NCBI RefSeq assembly: GCF_025751495.1
Contig: NZ_JAOWKZ010000003.1
Span: 186,001 to 250,000 of the forward strand
DNA length: 64,000 nt
Direction of reading: 5' to 3'
From: Albidovulum litorale
GTDB lineage: Bacteria > Pseudomonadota > Alphaproteobacteria > Rhodobacterales > Rhodobacteraceae
Translations under genes and position numbers: made by a program
Notes under the pieces: generated by a model
Told to the model about the DNA's origin: nothing
Seen by the model: only the letters and a program-made list of their open reading frames with translations
Database searches by the model: none
Part shown: in pieces, positions 37,452-46,338 of the stretch
How positions within the stretch are numbered: the stretch's first letter is position 1
How the letters are laid out: every line of letters starts with the position of its first letter

Positions 37452-38060
37452 TCAAGCCCCGACGCTGGAAAACTCCGTCCGCGGGTCTGCGCCAATGCCA
37501 AGCCATCCGGCAACGGTGCGCGCGACATGGGCGCTGATCTGGGACTTCTGTGTTTCGCCTCGGCCACGCGCCGCGGCCATTTCGGCCCCGGTCATCGCGC
37601 GCAAAGAGGCCTCGATATTGTCCGGTCCTGCCAGAACCTCGCCGGTTCGCGCATCCCGCACTGTGATCATGAACTCAACATTGTGAACGCCGGCAGGGGC
37701 CTGTGTCTCGGCCTTCCACGTCATCGCATGGAACCGCAACATGGTGACATCCAGATGGACCGCGCGGCTGCCCTTGGTTCCGGCGGCGCCCTTGCGGATC
37801 GCGTTTTCCATCAGCGCGGCCACCTGTGCATACCGGTCACCTGCCGGGTCTTCCCGCCATACAATATCAGCGTTGGGAACAAAGACCTCGGCCTCCGAAA
37901 CCGTTAGCGTCGCGGGAACCGAAACATTGACGTCGGTAACCCGCCAGTCAGCGGCAGAAACCGGCGCATCATAGCTGGTGCGGAACTGGCCGCCGCAAGC
38001 CGCCAGAAAGACGACAAGCAGCAACGATGAGACTCGAATAAACAGATCGCGCAATCGCAT
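37452..38060 (-). CDS. Putative lipoprotein, DUF6778-type
   Basis: This 202-residue protein starts MRLRDLFIRVSS at 38060 and has a lipoprotein signal with lipobox LAACGG. The mature part has the pattern SVPATLTVSEAEVFVPNADIVW, then RFHAMTWKAETQAPAGVHNVEF, typical of the Rhodobacterales family now called DUF6778. It is probably anchored in an envelope membrane. No enzymatic motif is visible. It has its own terminator and no close operon partner. Confidence 0.72.
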   Translation of the reverse strand: MRLRDLFIRVSSLLLVVFLAACGGQFRTSYDAPVSAADWRVTDVNVSVPATLTVSEAEVFVPNADIVWREDPAGDRYAQVAALMENAIRKGAAGTKGSRAVHLDVTMLRFHAMTWKAETQAPAGVHNVEFMITVRDARTGEVLAGPDNIEASLRAMTGAEMAAARGRGETQKSQISAHVARTVAGWLGIGADPRTEFSSVGA

Positions 38061-38386
38061 CACACACTCCTTCAGTGATCCAACCGGCGAATCAAGTTCA
38101 CCAGCCCCCGCATGTTTCATATTCAATCATGGCCGATATTTGCCTGCTTTTGGTTAATAGTTGGGATGGGCGCATTGCGTCCCGGAAATGCGCGGCGGTT
38201 TTGCAACGATTTTTGGGCATCGCGCGTACCGCATCTGCGGTTTTTCCGCCAAACCACCGAACGAGAACGGGTTTTCCCAGCGGCACTACTGCGTACCAAC
38301 CGTCATTTGACTGATCCCAATACGGTGTCATGATGAAATGGCGTCGGGAATCCCGACAGGTCTGGCGCCAGACATGGAGGCTCCTC
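38061..38386. other. Divergent intergenic region
   Basis: These 326 bases separate the minus-strand lipoprotein and plus-strand TPM genes and must hold their promoters. A 77-codon minus-strand frame (38331-38098) crosses it, listed separately as doubtful. No clear operator or RNA gene is recognised. Confidence 0.4.
38098..38331 (-). CDS. Doubtful small ORF (77 residues)
   Basis: An ATG at 38331 opens 77 codons with a rather protein-like composition in its first half (DGWYAVVPLGKPVLVRW). No ribosome site is visible, and it occupies a divergent promoter region. Could be a real short gene upstream of the lipoprotein gene or chance. Confidence 0.22.
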   Translation of the reverse strand: MTPYWDQSNDGWYAVVPLGKPVLVRWFGGKTADAVRAMPKNRCKTAAHFRDAMRPSQLLTKSRQISAMIEYETCGGW

Positions 38387-39262
38387 ATGTGGCGATTTTG
38401 CGCCCTGTTCTGCATCATCCTGTTTCCTTGGGCGGGGCCCGCAACGGCCAATGACTATCCCGCAGTTGCGGACCTTCATTTCAACGATCTTGCCGATCTC
38501 GTTGATGCAGAAACCGAAGACGGAACCCGCGCCGCGCTGTCGGCACTTCTGTCGCAGACCGGGGTCGAGATGACCGTCGTCACGATCAGGTCCCGGCAGG
38601 ACTACGACGCGGCCGGAGATCTTGCGGAATTCGCGATGGGTCTGTTCAACGACTCGGGCATCGGAGACGCCACGCGAAATGACGGCATCCTGATGCTTGT
38701 GGTCAGTGATGACCGCGAGACCCGCATCCAGCTCGGCTCTGCCTATGATCAGGGATATGACGTGATCGCGCAGGATATCGTCAGCACCGACATGGTTCCG
38801 TATTTCCGCGACGGCGACTATGGCGAGGGGATTGAGCGCGGCGTTGTCGAACTAATTGACCGCGTCGCATTGCCCAACACCGAAGCCGGTGTCACCGGTG
38901 GCGCGCCTGACGGGGACACCGGCTTGTTCGAACGCTTCGACGGCTGGCTCTTCGGCCTCGCCTTCGCCGGGATCGCCCTATATGGCCTCTTCGGGCGTAA
39001 GATCGGCGACGGGATGACCCGGTTTCGCCGGTGCCCCAGTTGCGGGAGGCGCGGATTGCACAGCGAACGTGGGATCAGACCCGCATCGGATGTAGACGGG
39101 CTGCCTTTGGAACTTCACCGGATCTCCTGCCGCCACTGCGACTTTCGCGAGGATCGGGAACCGAGAGCCATGAAGACGCAGACCGGGCGAAGGCGGAGAT
39201 CCGATCGGGGCGAATTTGGTGGTGGAAAATCTTCCGGCGGCGGCGCCAGCGGGCGGTGGTAG
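38387..39262 (+). CDS. TPM-domain membrane protein with zinc ribbon
   Basis: This 291-residue protein starts best at ATG 38387, behind GGAGG, rather than at 38330. A signal peptide (MWRFCALFCIILFPWAGPATA) is followed by a TPM (DUF477) domain with GVEMTVVTI and GDATRNDGILMLVVSDDRETRIQLG (about 45-160). A transmembrane segment (about 198-214), a cytoplasmic four-Cys ribbon (CPSCGRRG...CRHCDF) and a Gly/Ser tail SSGGGASGRW end the protein. TPM proteins are linked to photosystem repair in plants; the bacterial role is unclear. Confidence 0.85.
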   Translation: MWRFCALFCIILFPWAGPATANDYPAVADLHFNDLADLVDAETEDGTRAALSALLSQTGVEMTVVTIRSRQDYDAAGDLAEFAMGLFNDSGIGDATRNDGILMLVVSDDRETRIQLGSAYDQGYDVIAQDIVSTDMVPYFRDGDYGEGIERGVVELIDRVALPNTEAGVTGGAPDGDTGLFERFDGWLFGLAFAGIALYGLFGRKIGDGMTRFRRCPSCGRRGLHSERGIRPASDVDGLPLELHRISCRHCDFREDREPRAMKTQTGRRRRSDRGEFGGGKSSGGGASGRW

Positions 39263-39301
39263 CGGGGGCCACCCCCCCCGCTCCCTAATCACTGACCGGG
39301 A

Positions 39302-39901
39302 CTAGAACCGGAAGCCGACATTCACCGATGCGGTCGTCGCATCGACATCCACACCGGAATTGTCGAAATCGTCGAACTGATGGGTCAGAACCTCTGCCCC
39401 CACGGTCCACTGATCGGTGATCAGGTAATCCGCACCTACACCGGCGAACCAGCCGGTATCCGAGAGGCTGCTGCCACCGACATCGGCCTTGGCATGGGCT
39501 GCACCCGCGGTGCCATAGACCAGTGCACGGCCCAGATCGGCGCCGGCCCGCAGTTTCAGCCGCGCCACAGAATCGAGCGTGTCACCCGCCCCGCCAAGGT
39601 CGATATCGGTCCAGTCATAATCCGCGCCGACCCCCAGAACCCAGTTGCCGAAGTCCCAGTCATAACCGCCGCGCAGGCCATAGGTTACGCCATCGCCATC
39701 CAGCCCGGTCGCATTCACATCGCCATAGCCAAGCTGGCCGCCGATATAGGCGCCGGTCCAGTCCGTGCCTACGACAACCGGTGCAACAGGCGCCGCAACG
39801 GGCGCTTCGGGAAGCGGTTCTGTCAGACCTCCGGCCAAAACTGGGGCGGACAACGCGCCGACAAGCGCCATGCCAAGGGCAGTCTTCGTCAGCATGTGCA
39901 T
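39302..39901 (-). CDS. Outer-membrane beta-barrel porin-like protein (Omp25/31 type)
   Basis: This 199-residue protein has a signal peptide ending APVLAGG, a Pro/Ala linker and an eight-strand barrel pattern. WTGAYIGGQLGYGD is the first strand and the sequence ends in aromatic VNVGFRF, the C-terminal recognition signal for BAM. The start is placed at ATG 39901, 6 bases after GGAG; ATGs at 39913 and 39895 are alternatives. No terminal partner gene. Confidence 0.85.
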   Translation of the reverse strand: MHMLTKTALGMALVGALSAPVLAGGLTEPLPEAPVAAPVAPVVVGTDWTGAYIGGQLGYGDVNATGLDGDGVTYGLRGGYDWDFGNWVLGVGADYDWTDIDLGGAGDTLDSVARLKLRAGADLGRALVYGTAGAAHAKADVGGSSLSDTGWFAGVGADYLITDQWTVGAEVLTHQFDDFDNSGVDVDATTASVNVGFRF

Positions 39902-40153
39902 TTCAAACTCCATATCTGCTCATGTCATTCCGGCGCGACGGATGGACTTTGGTTCCGATCCTTCAGGTGGACCGATCAGACCGTCACCGGTGAGCGTTAC
40001 ATAGTTTACATCGAAGCTGCCCAAAGGGCGCCTCACAAACGCTTGATAACCATCGGCAAAGACCTGCCCTGGCTGCGCGAAAACCAGCCATGAATGACTG
40101 TTATCGGCTGGTTCTTGCCGCTCTGGACAGCAAGGCCCGGCAAATGTTATTTT

Positions 40154-40167
40154 TGAACAAATGTTCA
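40154..40167. promoter_or_regulatory. Perfect palindrome TGAACA-AA-TGTTCA, likely operator
   Basis: A 14-base palindrome lies 19 bases upstream of the acyl-CoA-dehydrogenase-type SDR start, in an AT-rich patch where a promoter is expected. Its size fits a TetR/AcrR-type operator. The cognate regulator is not in the window. Confidence 0.5.
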
Positions 40168-40186
40168 TTTAATTTCGGAGACCGCG

Positions 40187-40930
40187 ATGAAGCTTTCCAT
40201 TTCTGCTGCTGTGATCACCGGGGGCGCATCCGGGCTTGGCGCGGCAACGGCCGAGGCGTTTCGCAGGGCCGGTGCCGCGGTGATGATCCTCGATCGTGAC
40301 GCAGGTGGCGCGGCTTTCGCCGAAGGGATCCATGCCGGGTTTGCCGAAGTCGACGTGACCGATGAAGGCTCTGCCAAGGCGGGCATTGACGCGGCGATGA
40401 AGGCAATGGGGCGCATTGACGTTCTGGTGAACTGCGCCGGGATCGCGACCGCGGAAAAGACCGTCGGGCGCGAGGGTCCTCACCGGCTGGAAAGCTTTCG
40501 CAGAACCGTCGACATCAACCTTGTGGGCAGCTTCAATATGCTGCGCCTCGCCGCTGCCGCGATGGCCGAGAATCCGGGGCCGGAGCGCGGGGTGATTGTG
40601 AATACCGCGTCCATCGCCGCCTTTGACGGTCAGAAGGGCCAGGCGGCCTATGCGGCTTCAAAAGGTGGGATCGTCGGAATGACTCTGCCCGTCGCCCGCG
40701 ATCTGGCGGGCCAGGGTATACGCGTCTGCGCCATTGCGCCGGGCATTTTCGCGACGCCTATGATGAAGGGACTGCCGCAGGATGTGCAGGATAGTCTGGC
40801 TGCCGAAGTCACCTTCCCCAAGCGGCTCGGCGATCCGGCGGAATATGCCGCCCTTGCCGGTTTCATCGTCGAATGCGGGTATATGAACGGCGAGGTGATC
40901 CGCCTCGACGGCGCGCTCAGGATGCGCTGA
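40187..40930 (+). CDS. SDR-family 3-hydroxyacyl-CoA dehydrogenase type II-like
   Basis: This 247-residue protein has cofactor motif [14 protein letters not shown], catalytic Ser in NTASIAA and YAASKGG with the Tyr-x-x-x-Lys pair. The insertion [22 protein letters not shown] is characteristic of the HSD17B10-like 3-hydroxyacyl-CoA dehydrogenase branch, which works on branched-chain or short acyl-CoAs. NAD is the expected cofactor. Start behind GGAG. Single gene behind a palindromic site. Confidence 0.85.
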   Translation: MKLSISAAVITGGASGLGAATAEAFRRAGAAVMILDRDAGGAAFAEGIHAGFAEVDVTDEGSAKAGIDAAMKAMGRIDVLVNCAGIATAEKTVGREGPHRLESFRRTVDINLVGSFNMLRLAAAAMAENPGPERGVIVNTASIAAFDGQKGQAAYAASKGGIVGMTLPVARDLAGQGIRVCAIAPGIFATPMMKGLPQDVQDSLAAEVTFPKRLGDPAEYAALAGFIVECGYMNGEVIRLDGALRMR

Positions 40931-41032
40931 CATCGGTCGGCCGGGCGTCGGCGAAGCGTCTGCAAAACGTATGGCACGGGCGCGCGGGGCCTTCACCCGA
41001 CCTTTACGGCCAGCCCTTGCGCGCCCAGTTGC

Positions 41033-42580
41033 TCAGCGCGACTTGAAGAGCGAGCCGAGAATGCCGCGCACCAGCGCCTGACCCGTCTTGGTTCCAAGCT
41101 GGCGGACGAGGCTCTTGCCGAAGGCGGTGGCGAGGCTGTCGGAACGCGAGGACCGGCGACGCGAGGTTGACCGGCCGGTAGCGCGGTCATCGTAGCGGCG
41201 CGCCTCTTTCTCGCGGCGGGCCTCTTCTTCCAATCGCTCCTCTTCCTCCTCAGCGCGCGCGGCGGCCTCGGCAGCCTCCGCGGCGCGGGCCTGCAGCCGC
41301 TCAAAGGCGGAATCGCGGTCGATCACCTTGTCGTATTTCAGGCCAAGGCCCGAGGACTGGATCACCGCGCGACGCTCTTCGGGCGTGATCGGGCCAAGCT
41401 GGCTGGCGGGTGGGCGGATCAGTGTGCGCTCGACGACCGAGGGCACGCCCTTGGCCTCGAGAAACGATGTCACAGCCTCGCCGGTGCCGACCTCCTTGAT
41501 CGCGGTTTCGGTGTCGAAGCGGGGATTGGGGCGGTAGTTCTGGGCGGCGCTTCGCAGTTCCTTCTGATCTTTCGCGGTAAAGGCGCGGAGCGCGTGCTGC
41601 ACCCGGTTGCCGAGCTGGCCGAGAACATCGTCAGGCACATCCGCCGGATTCTGGGTGATGAAGAAGACCCCTACCCCCTTGGAGCGGATCAGCCGCGCCA
41701 CCTGTTCCACCTTGTCGATCAGCGCTTTTGGCGCGTCGTCAAAGAGAAGATGCGCCTCGTCGAAGAAGAAGACGAATCTCGGCTTGTCCGGGTTGCCGAC
41801 CTCGGGCAGTTCCTCGAACAACTCCGACAGAAGCCAGAGCAGGAAGGTCGCATAGAGGCGCGGCGAAGCCATCAGCTTGTCGGCGGCAAGGATGTTGATC
41901 TGACCGCGGCCGTCGGTGGCGGTGCGGATCATGTCGGAAAGCTCCAGCGCCGGTTCGCCAAAAAGACGCGTGCCGCCCTGATTTTCCAACACCAACAACT
42001 GGCGCTGGATCGCACCGATCGTCGCCGATGCCACGTTGCCGTAGCGCAGGGCGATCTCGTCCGCGTTCTGGCCGATCCAGACCAGCATCGACTGAAGATC
42101 CTTGAGGTCGAGGAGCGGCAGGCCTTCCTCATCCGCCAGCCGGAAAGCGATGTTCAGTACCCCTTCCTGGGCTTCCGAGAGATCCATGAGGCGCGACAGC
42201 AGGAGCGGCCCCATCTCGGTTACGGTCGTCCGAATCGGGGTGCCCGACTCGCCAAAGAGGTCCCAGAACGCCACCGGGAAAGATTGATATTGCAGGTCGT
42301 AGCCGATGGTCGAACAGCGTTTCATGAAGGCGTCATGCAGCTTTGCGTCCGCCGATCCTGCCACCGCAAGCCCGGCGAGATCGCTTTTCACATCCGAGAG
42401 AAAGACTGGAACGCCGGCGGCAGAGAAACCTTCTGCAAGTATCTGGAGCGTGACTGTCTTGCCCGTGCCCGTCGCCCCGGCGATCAGCCCGTGGCGATTG
42501 CCGAATTTCAACAAGAGTTCTTGCGGCGTAGCATAGGCTTCGCCACCACCGCCCACGAAAATCCCGGCCTCTGTCAACAC
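41033..42580 (-). CDS. HerA-like ATPase, DUF853 family (YjgR-type)
   Basis: This protein of about 515 residues has Walker [12 protein letters not shown] near residue 37, a Walker B in [16 protein letters not shown], and the [23 protein letters not shown] sensor block of the DUF853/HerA family. The C-terminal 80 residues form an Ala/Glu/Arg coiled coil. The start is uncertain: GTG 42580 follows GAGGGGGC, while GTG 42595 is also open. Family members are predicted ATPases; the E. coli homologue has no settled role. Confidence 0.85.
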   Translation of the reverse strand: MLTEAGIFVGGGGEAYATPQELLLKFGNRHGLIAGATGTGKTVTLQILAEGFSAAGVPVFLSDVKSDLAGLAVAGSADAKLHDAFMKRCSTIGYDLQYQSFPVAFWDLFGESGTPIRTTVTEMGPLLLSRLMDLSEAQEGVLNIAFRLADEEGLPLLDLKDLQSMLVWIGQNADEIALRYGNVASATIGAIQRQLLVLENQGGTRLFGEPALELSDMIRTATDGRGQINILAADKLMASPRLYATFLLWLLSELFEELPEVGNPDKPRFVFFFDEAHLLFDDAPKALIDKVEQVARLIRSKGVGVFFITQNPADVPDDVLGQLGNRVQHALRAFTAKDQKELRSAAQNYRPNPRFDTETAIKEVGTGEAVTSFLEAKGVPSVVERTLIRPPASQLGPITPEERRAVIQSSGLGLKYDKVIDRDSAFERLQARAAEAAEAAARAEEEEERLEEEARREKEARRYDDRATGRSTSRRRSSRSDSLATAFGKSLVRQLGTKTGQALVRGILGSLFKSR

Positions 42581-42804
42581 GTCCTGCCCCCTCACTCAAA
42601 CCCGTGGCGGTGCCACAATACAATCTTAACCCCGCCATGCCAGTCTCGATTGCATCCGGGCCGCAATCCTCTTCGCCCGGATTTACTTCCTCCCTGTCAG
42701 ACTGGCCGCGCCCGCAACGGCGCGGTCTTTTTCCGTGCAAAATCAAATTTGTGCGTCCGGCAATTTTTCCGGTTGACGCATCGGGGCGAACTGAATAGCG
42801 TGCC

Positions 42805-42877
42805 GACCAATGACTAAGTCGGCCTGTCCGACAGGGAGCGAAAGATTGAAGAAGGGCCCCGCACGGGGCCCTTTTTT
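42805..42877 (+). ncRNA. Candidate small RNA or transcription attenuator upstream of the IalB gene
   Basis: A -35-like TTGACG (42773-42778) with a weak -10 near 42796 would start RNA near 42805. The transcript would contain the hairpin GTCGG-CCTGT-CCGAC and end at the terminator, giving about 70 nucleotides. No protein frame with a ribosome site is inside. The start is approximate; it could also be a leader that attenuates IalB expression. No Rfam family recognised. Confidence 0.42.
42854..42877 (+). terminator. Strong intrinsic terminator upstream of the IalB gene
   Basis: GGGCCCC pairs with GGGGCCC across loop GCAC, followed immediately by six T. It is canonical for the plus strand, yet no annotated plus-strand gene ends before it, which points to a short independent transcript or attenuation. 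Confidence 0.85.
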
Positions 42878-43023
42878 ATTGACGCGACGGGCATATCCCG
42901 GGTGACGTTGCGGCAGCTTCCAACATAGGCGGATTGCCGCTTTCACGCTTTTGTCCGCTGACATGCCCCGCGGCACATGATAAGCCCGGGCCGAACTTCA
43001 CGAGAAGGATCAACGGACCCAAA

Positions 43024-43617
43024 ATGCCTGCATTTCCCAAAACGCTCTCGATGCTTTTCGCGCTGACCCTGGCCATGCCGCTTGCGGCGCAGGAAACGGC
43101 TGCGCCCGAGACGACCGAACAGCCGACCTCGCCCGCCGTGGCGCCGGCCACCGCGCCCGAACCCTATGTCAAGGAGAGCTTCGGCGACTGGCAACTGCGC
43201 TGCGTTAAGGTAGAGGAAGGCCCGGAGCCCTGCCAGCTTTACCAACTGCTCGAAGACAAGGAGACGGGCAACCCGATCATGGAGATGACCCTTCTGCCGC
43301 TGCCCGAAGGCGGTGAGGCCGTTGCCGGCGCCACCGTGATCGTGCCCCTGGAAACGCTGCTGACCCAGAAGCTCAACCTCACCATCGACAGCGGCAAGAC
43401 CAAGCGCTTCGATTTCACCTTCTGCGCCGAAGTGGGCTGCGTCGCCCGCATGGGTCTGACCGAAGATGATTTGAACGCGTTCCGCAAAGGCAATGCTGCG
43501 ACGCTGACGGTTGTTCCGGTTGCCGACCCCTCGCGCACCGTAGATGTCGAAATGTCGCTGAGCGGCTTCACCGCCGGTTTCGAAGCCGTGCAGGCGGCAA
43601 TGCCGAAGGCCGAATAA
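43024..43617 (+). CDS. Invasion-associated locus B (IalB) family protein
   Basis: This 197-residue periplasmic protein has a signal peptide ending PLAAQ and a Pro/Thr linker. The IalB domain follows with SFGDWQLRCV, CQLYQLLEDKE and FTFCAEVGCVARMGL; the paired cysteines probably form disulfides. IalB was named from Bartonella erythrocyte invasion but is common in free-living Rhodobacterales, so virulence is not implied. The start at 43024 follows GAAGGATCAACGGACCC and restores the signal peptide; the frame to 42934 is an extension. Confidence 0.88.
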   Translation: MPAFPKTLSMLFALTLAMPLAAQETAAPETTEQPTSPAVAPATAPEPYVKESFGDWQLRCVKVEEGPEPCQLYQLLEDKETGNPIMEMTLLPLPEGGEAVAGATVIVPLETLLTQKLNLTIDSGKTKRFDFTFCAEVGCVARMGLTEDDLNAFRKGNAATLTVVPVADPSRTVDVEMSLSGFTAGFEAVQAAMPKAE

Positions 43618-43645
43618 GACCTGCCTACAGCGGTAGGAAGAATCG

Positions 43646-43673
43646 AACGCCGCCCTTCGGGGCGGCGTTTGTC
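43646..43673. terminator. Bidirectional terminator between IalB and KAS genes
   Basis: AACGCCGCCC-TTCG-GGGCGGCGTT is a perfect 10-base-pair stem with a TTCG tetraloop, followed by TTTG on the plus strand. It sits between convergent genes. Confidence 0.8.
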
Positions 43674-43716
43674 ATGGGAGCACATGAATCGTCCACGTTT
43701 GCCCCCGGTTTCCGGA

Positions 43717-44925
43717 TCAGGCCCTTTTCAGCGCGATCACCGCGTTCAGCCCCCCAAAGGCGAAGGCATTCGACAGGGCCGCGCCAACCTTTGCCTCACG
43801 CGCGACATTCGGCACCACGTCGAGCGCACATTCCGGGTCCGGCTCTTCATAACCGATGGTGGGCGCGATCACACCGTTGCGCAAAGCCATGATGCAGGCC
43901 AGCAGCTCCACCGCGCCGGTCCCGCCGATCAAATGGCCATGCATCGCCTTCGTCGAAGAGATCATCAGCCGGTCGGCGTCGGCACCGAAAGCATGGGCGA
44001 CGGCGGCGCATTCGGTCTTGTCATTGGCGGCCGTCCCGGTGCCGTGGGCGTTGACGTATCCGACATCGGCCGGGTTCAGCCCCGCATCGCGCAAGGCGCC
44101 CGAGATCGCCCGCTCAGCCCCTGCCTGACTTGGCATCACGATATCGGCGGCATCGGAACTCATGGCAAAGCCCGCCACCTCGGCCAGAATATCGGCGCCG
44201 CGTGCGGCCGCGTGGTCCCAGTCCTCGAACACAAAGACCCCTGCCCCCTCGCCCTGCACCATGCCGTTGCGGTTGGCGCTGAAGGGGCGGCAAGCGTCCT
44301 TGGACATGACCCGCAGCCCTTCCCAGGCCTTGATGCCGCCAAAGCACAGCATCGCCTCAGACCCACCGGTGATCATCGCCCGCGCCGCGCCTGAACGGAC
44401 CATCTGAAAGGCAAGCCCCATCGCGTGGTTGGACGAGGCGCAGGCCGTGGCGACGGTGAATGAAGGGCCGCGCAGGTTCCATTCCATGCTGACATGGCTG
44501 GCGGCGGCATTGTTCATCAGTTTCGGCACGACGAAGGGATGGACCCGGTTCTTTCCGTCCTCATAGACTGTCCGGTAGTTTTCGTCCCAGGTGTTCACCC
44601 CGCCCCCAGCGGTGCCGAGCACGACCCCGCATTCGAGCCCGAGGCGGCCCGAGAAATCGAGCCCGGACTGGGCGACCGCCTGCCGGGCGGCGATCATAGT
44701 GAACTGGGTGAAGCGGTCGAAGAGCGCCAGATCCTGGCGGTTGAAATGGGCCTCAGCCTCCCATCCCCGGACCTGTCCCCCGATGCGGATCTGAAGCCGG
44801 TCGACATCGCGGAACTCCAACGGACCGATGCCGCAGCGCCCCTCGCGCATCGCGGTGAGCGTGGTTGCGACATCATGGCCAAGCGCGTTGATCGTGCCCG
44901 CGCCGGTAATGGCCACGCGCCTCAT
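43717..44925 (-). CDS. Beta-ketoacyl-ACP synthase (FabF/KAS II-like)
   Basis: This 402-residue condensing enzyme has the active-site cysteine in VATACASSNHAMG and histidines in VNAHGTGTAANDKTE and STKAMHGHLIGGTGAVE, so the Cys-His-His triad is intact. It differs in wording from housekeeping FabF. It is coupled by ATGA to a dedicated acyl carrier protein gene and lies behind lpxD. This fits a special role, for example in making an unusual lipid A or envelope acyl chain, rather than bulk fatty-acid synthesis; that role is inferred. Confidence 0.88.
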   Translation of the reverse strand: MRRVAITGAGTINALGHDVATTLTAMREGRCGIGPLEFRDVDRLQIRIGGQVRGWEAEAHFNRQDLALFDRFTQFTMIAARQAVAQSGLDFSGRLGLECGVVLGTAGGGVNTWDENYRTVYEDGKNRVHPFVVPKLMNNAAASHVSMEWNLRGPSFTVATACASSNHAMGLAFQMVRSGAARAMITGGSEAMLCFGGIKAWEGLRVMSKDACRPFSANRNGMVQGEGAGVFVFEDWDHAAARGADILAEVAGFAMSSDAADIVMPSQAGAERAISGALRDAGLNPADVGYVNAHGTGTAANDKTECAAVAHAFGADADRLMISSTKAMHGHLIGGTGAVELLACIMALRNGVIAPTIGYEEPDPECALDVVPNVAREAKVGAALSNAFAFGGLNAVIALKRA

Positions 44926-45185
44926 GCCGATTGCGCCACCAGATCCTCGACCGCCGCGATCACCGAGGCGACCGAAGACATGTCGAAGCTGCTTTTTTCG
45001 GGGGCGTTGGCATTGAAGGGAACGGTGATGTCGAACGTCTCTTCGATCGCGAAGATCGCTTCGACGAGGCCAAGGCTGTCGATCCCCAATTCGTCCAGCC
45101 GCATCTCGGGGCTGACCTGATCCACATCGAGAACCGCCTGTTCGGCGATGATCGCGATCACCCGGTCCTTAACGCTCACCGTCAT
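44922..45185 (-). CDS. Specialised acyl carrier protein
   Basis: This 87-residue four-helix carrier has its phosphopantetheine serine in ELGIDSLGLVEAIF. The start at 45185 overlaps the end of lpxD by 17 bases, and the stop overlaps the KAS start by 4. It is not the housekeeping AcpP by sequence (extra PFNANAPEKSS loop and neutral C-terminus). Rhizobial AcpXL has an analogous position among lipid A acylation genes, but no very-long-chain-specific features can be proven here. Confidence 0.85.
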   Translation of the reverse strand: MTVSVKDRVIAIIAEQAVLDVDQVSPEMRLDELGIDSLGLVEAIFAIEETFDITVPFNANAPEKSSFDMSSVASVIAAVEDLVAQSA

Positions 45186-46296
45186 CCTCCACGTCTTTGC
45201 GCCCTGTCTGCCCCAGACGTGTAACGGCTTCACGAAGTTCGGCGACCTGTTCGAAAAGTCGGCCGAGACGGCGGATATTCTTCCACGCCTGGACATGGGT
45301 TTCCATCTTGATGGCCGGATAACCGAGAAGCACGCGGCCCGCAGGGGCGTTCGAGAGGATCTTGGTGCCCCCACCCGCGATGACATCGTCGCCAATGAAG
45401 ATATTGTCGACGACGCCGCATTGGCCGCCGAGGATGACGCGGTCGCCGATTTTCACCGATCCTGCAATGCCCGTCTGGCCGCAGAGCAGGCAATCCTCGC
45501 CCACGACGACGTTGTGGCCAAGGTGAACGAGATTGTCGAGCTTGGTGCCGTTGCCGATCACCGTGGCGCGGATGGTGCCCGCGTCGATTGTGGCGTTTGA
45601 TCCGATCTCCACATCGTCGCCAATCTCTACCCCGCCTAGCGTATGGATGCGCGACCATTTCTGTTTGCGTATCTCGGTCTGCTGGCCAAGTTTCTCCCGC
45701 ACTTCCTCGGCGCCCGATTTTTCGGGCGTGACATAGGAAAAGCCGTCACCGCCGATCACCGCACCGGGTTGGCAGATGAAACGGTCGCCGATCCGTACAT
45801 TGCGGCCGATGCGGGCACCGGAATGGATCAATGCGTTCACGCCGATCCGGCTGTCTGCGCCGATGGTGACTTGACCCGCGATCCGTGCGCCCATGCCGAT
45901 CTCAACGCTTTCACCGATCACCGTATAGGGACCGATCGCAGCTCCTTCGCCGATGCTCGCCCCTGCACCAACAATCGCCGTGGGATGTATGCCCGGAGCG
46001 ATTGCCGGGCCCGGGTCCAGACGTTTCGTGATCACGGACATCGCGACGCGCGGGCGGGCCACGAAAATCGCCGCCTTCAAACCCAAGGCCCGCCAATCGG
46101 CATCCTGCCACAAAACCGCGACGCGCGCTTTCCCCTGGGCAAGGCCACTGGCATATTTCGGGTCCATCGCCAGGGCGAGGTGATCCGGTCCGGCCGTCGC
46201 AGGTTCCGCGGCACCGTATATCCGCAGGTCGAGGTCGCCCTCGGCAGGGGCACCGAGCGCCTCGGCAATCTCTGCGACCGAAAAAGATTGTTGCAT
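45169..46296 (-). CDS. lpxD: UDP-3-O-acylglucosamine N-acyltransferase LpxD
   Basis: This 375-residue left-handed beta-helix acyltransferase has many hexapeptide repeats (IGEGAAIGPYTVIGE, IGNGTKLDNLVHLGHN). The catalytic His is in LVHLGHNVVVG. The N-terminal UDP-binding domain is at about 1-100. It adds the N-linked 3-hydroxyacyl chain in lipid A synthesis from acyl-ACP. The start at 46296 follows GGAGGGTCCG; the frame to 46320 has no better site. First gene of an lpxD-ACP-KAS operon, away from the usual bamA-lpxD-fabZ-lpxA cluster. Confidence 0.93.
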   Translation of the reverse strand: MQQSFSVAEIAEALGAPAEGDLDLRIYGAAEPATAGPDHLALAMDPKYASGLAQGKARVAVLWQDADWRALGLKAAIFVARPRVAMSVITKRLDPGPAIAPGIHPTAIVGAGASIGEGAAIGPYTVIGESVEIGMGARIAGQVTIGADSRIGVNALIHSGARIGRNVRIGDRFICQPGAVIGGDGFSYVTPEKSGAEEVREKLGQQTEIRKQKWSRIHTLGGVEIGDDVEIGSNATIDAGTIRATVIGNGTKLDNLVHLGHNVVVGEDCLLCGQTGIAGSVKIGDRVILGGQCGVVDNIFIGDDVIAGGGTKILSNAPAGRVLLGYPAIKMETHVQAWKNIRRLGRLFEQVAELREAVTRLGQTGRKDVEDDGER

Positions 46297-46338
46297 CGGA
46301 CCCTCCTGCGCCGGACCCAAGTGGCCCCGGCGACAGAA

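Larger units (their letters stand above)
42581..43023. other. Divergent intergenic region with candidate small RNA
   Basis: This 443-base gap between the HerA-like gene and the IalB gene contains a promoter-like TTGACG at 42773, a short hairpin (42818-42832) and a strong intrinsic terminator (42854-42877). The 146 bases after the terminator hold the expected IalB promoter and ribosome site (GAAGGA) but nothing else recognisable. Confidence 0.5.
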
